A stretch of DNA of 64,000 bases from positions 263,116,534-263,180,533 of the forward strand of contig NC_089493.1 of the NCBI RefSeq assembly GCF_036850765.1. Reading direction: 5' to 3'. Positions 63,756 to 64,000 of the stretch are shown here, in pieces. Position 1 is the first letter of the stretch; the number at the start of each line of letters is the position of its first letter. The notes beneath the pieces are model-generated. The model worked only from the letters and a program-made list of their open reading frames with translations. It had not been told where the DNA came from and searched no databases. This DNA comes from Saccopteryx bilineata. Its lineage: Eukaryota > Chordata > Mammalia > Chiroptera > Emballonuridae. The position numbers and the translations under genes are program-made.

Positions 63756-64000
63756 GGCGCTGGCTGGTTGGCTCAGTGGATAGACAGTCACCTGGCATGT
63801 AGCTGGCCTGTGGACATCCTGGGTTCAATCCCCCATCAGGGCACATAGGAAGAGACCATCTGCTTCTCTTCCCCTCCCTCTCCTCCTTCTCTTCCTCTTC
63901 CCTCCTGCAGCCAGTGGCTGTATTGGTTCGAGCATGGCACCAGGAGCTGAGGATAGCTCCATTGGAGTGCATCACCCTCAGGTTCTAAAAATAGCTTGAT
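63756..64000 (+). mobile_element. long-type bat SINE, cut by window end
   Basis: Head 'gcgctggctggttggctcag', 'gggttcaatcccccatcagg', then the CT-rich and 'ggatagctccattggagtgc' body, running to the window edge. Confidence 0.85.

Noticed and set aside
63298..63975. 225-aa minus-strand open frame with hydrophobic segments
   Set aside because: Its first part is SINE sequence in antisense. The rest matches no family I know and has no promoter, splice or conservation evidence. Likely chance.

Overview
The window is nuclear DNA from a placental mammal, most probably a bat. It holds five single-copy genes with ordinary GT-AG spliced exons. The gene order LAMTOR4 - TRAPPC14 (C7orf43) - GAL3ST4 - GPC2 - STAG3 is, from memory, that of human 7q22.1. 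The bat assignment rests on the repeats: many tRNA-headed SINEs of chiropteran type (heads like GCCCTGGCCRGTTGGCTCAG and GCCTGACC..GTGGTGCAGTGG), several short hAT-like DNA transposons with intact terminal repeats, and a Helitron helicase remnant. I cannot settle the bat family from sequence alone.

Layout. 1-6.3 kb is intergenic: old L1 3' ends, SINEs, MIR and one terminal-inverted-repeat DNA transposon. LAMTOR4 (+, four coding exons, 6529-9807) has a GC-rich promoter. It converges tail to tail on TRAPPC14 (-, 11 coding exons, 14412-10858). GAL3ST4 (-, three coding exons, 19413-15252) and GPC2 (-, ten coding exons, 27661-22020) follow. GPC2 stands head to head with STAG3 (+, 33 coding exons, 29195-59122), with about 600 bp of GC-rich DNA between the GPC2 start codon and the likely non-coding first exon of STAG3. 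59.5-64 kb is intergenic and SINE-rich.

All five reading frames were followed exon by exon. They join in phase with no frameshift or premature stop: LAMTOR4 99 aa, TRAPPC14 579 aa, GAL3ST4 483 aa, GPC2 574 aa, STAG3 1244 aa. The genes are not a functional operon. They serve lysosomal nutrient signalling (LAMTOR4), vesicle tethering and ciliogenesis (TRAPPC14), O-glycan sulfation (GAL3ST4), a neural cell-surface proteoglycan (GPC2) and meiotic cohesin (STAG3).

The lineage-specific material is the repeat layer, mostly in STAG3 introns: an internally deleted Helitron, three hAT-like elements (one with a perfect 8-bp target duplication), a 36-nt U2 snRNA retrocopy with a perfect target duplication, an RPL28 processed pseudogene, and nested SINEs whose target duplications give the order of insertion. 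I found no CRISPR array, bacterial-type system, or clearly new multi-gene system. The findings are therefore mostly gene-structure details and transposon archaeology. Comparisons with human or mouse proteins are from memory and not from an alignment run here.
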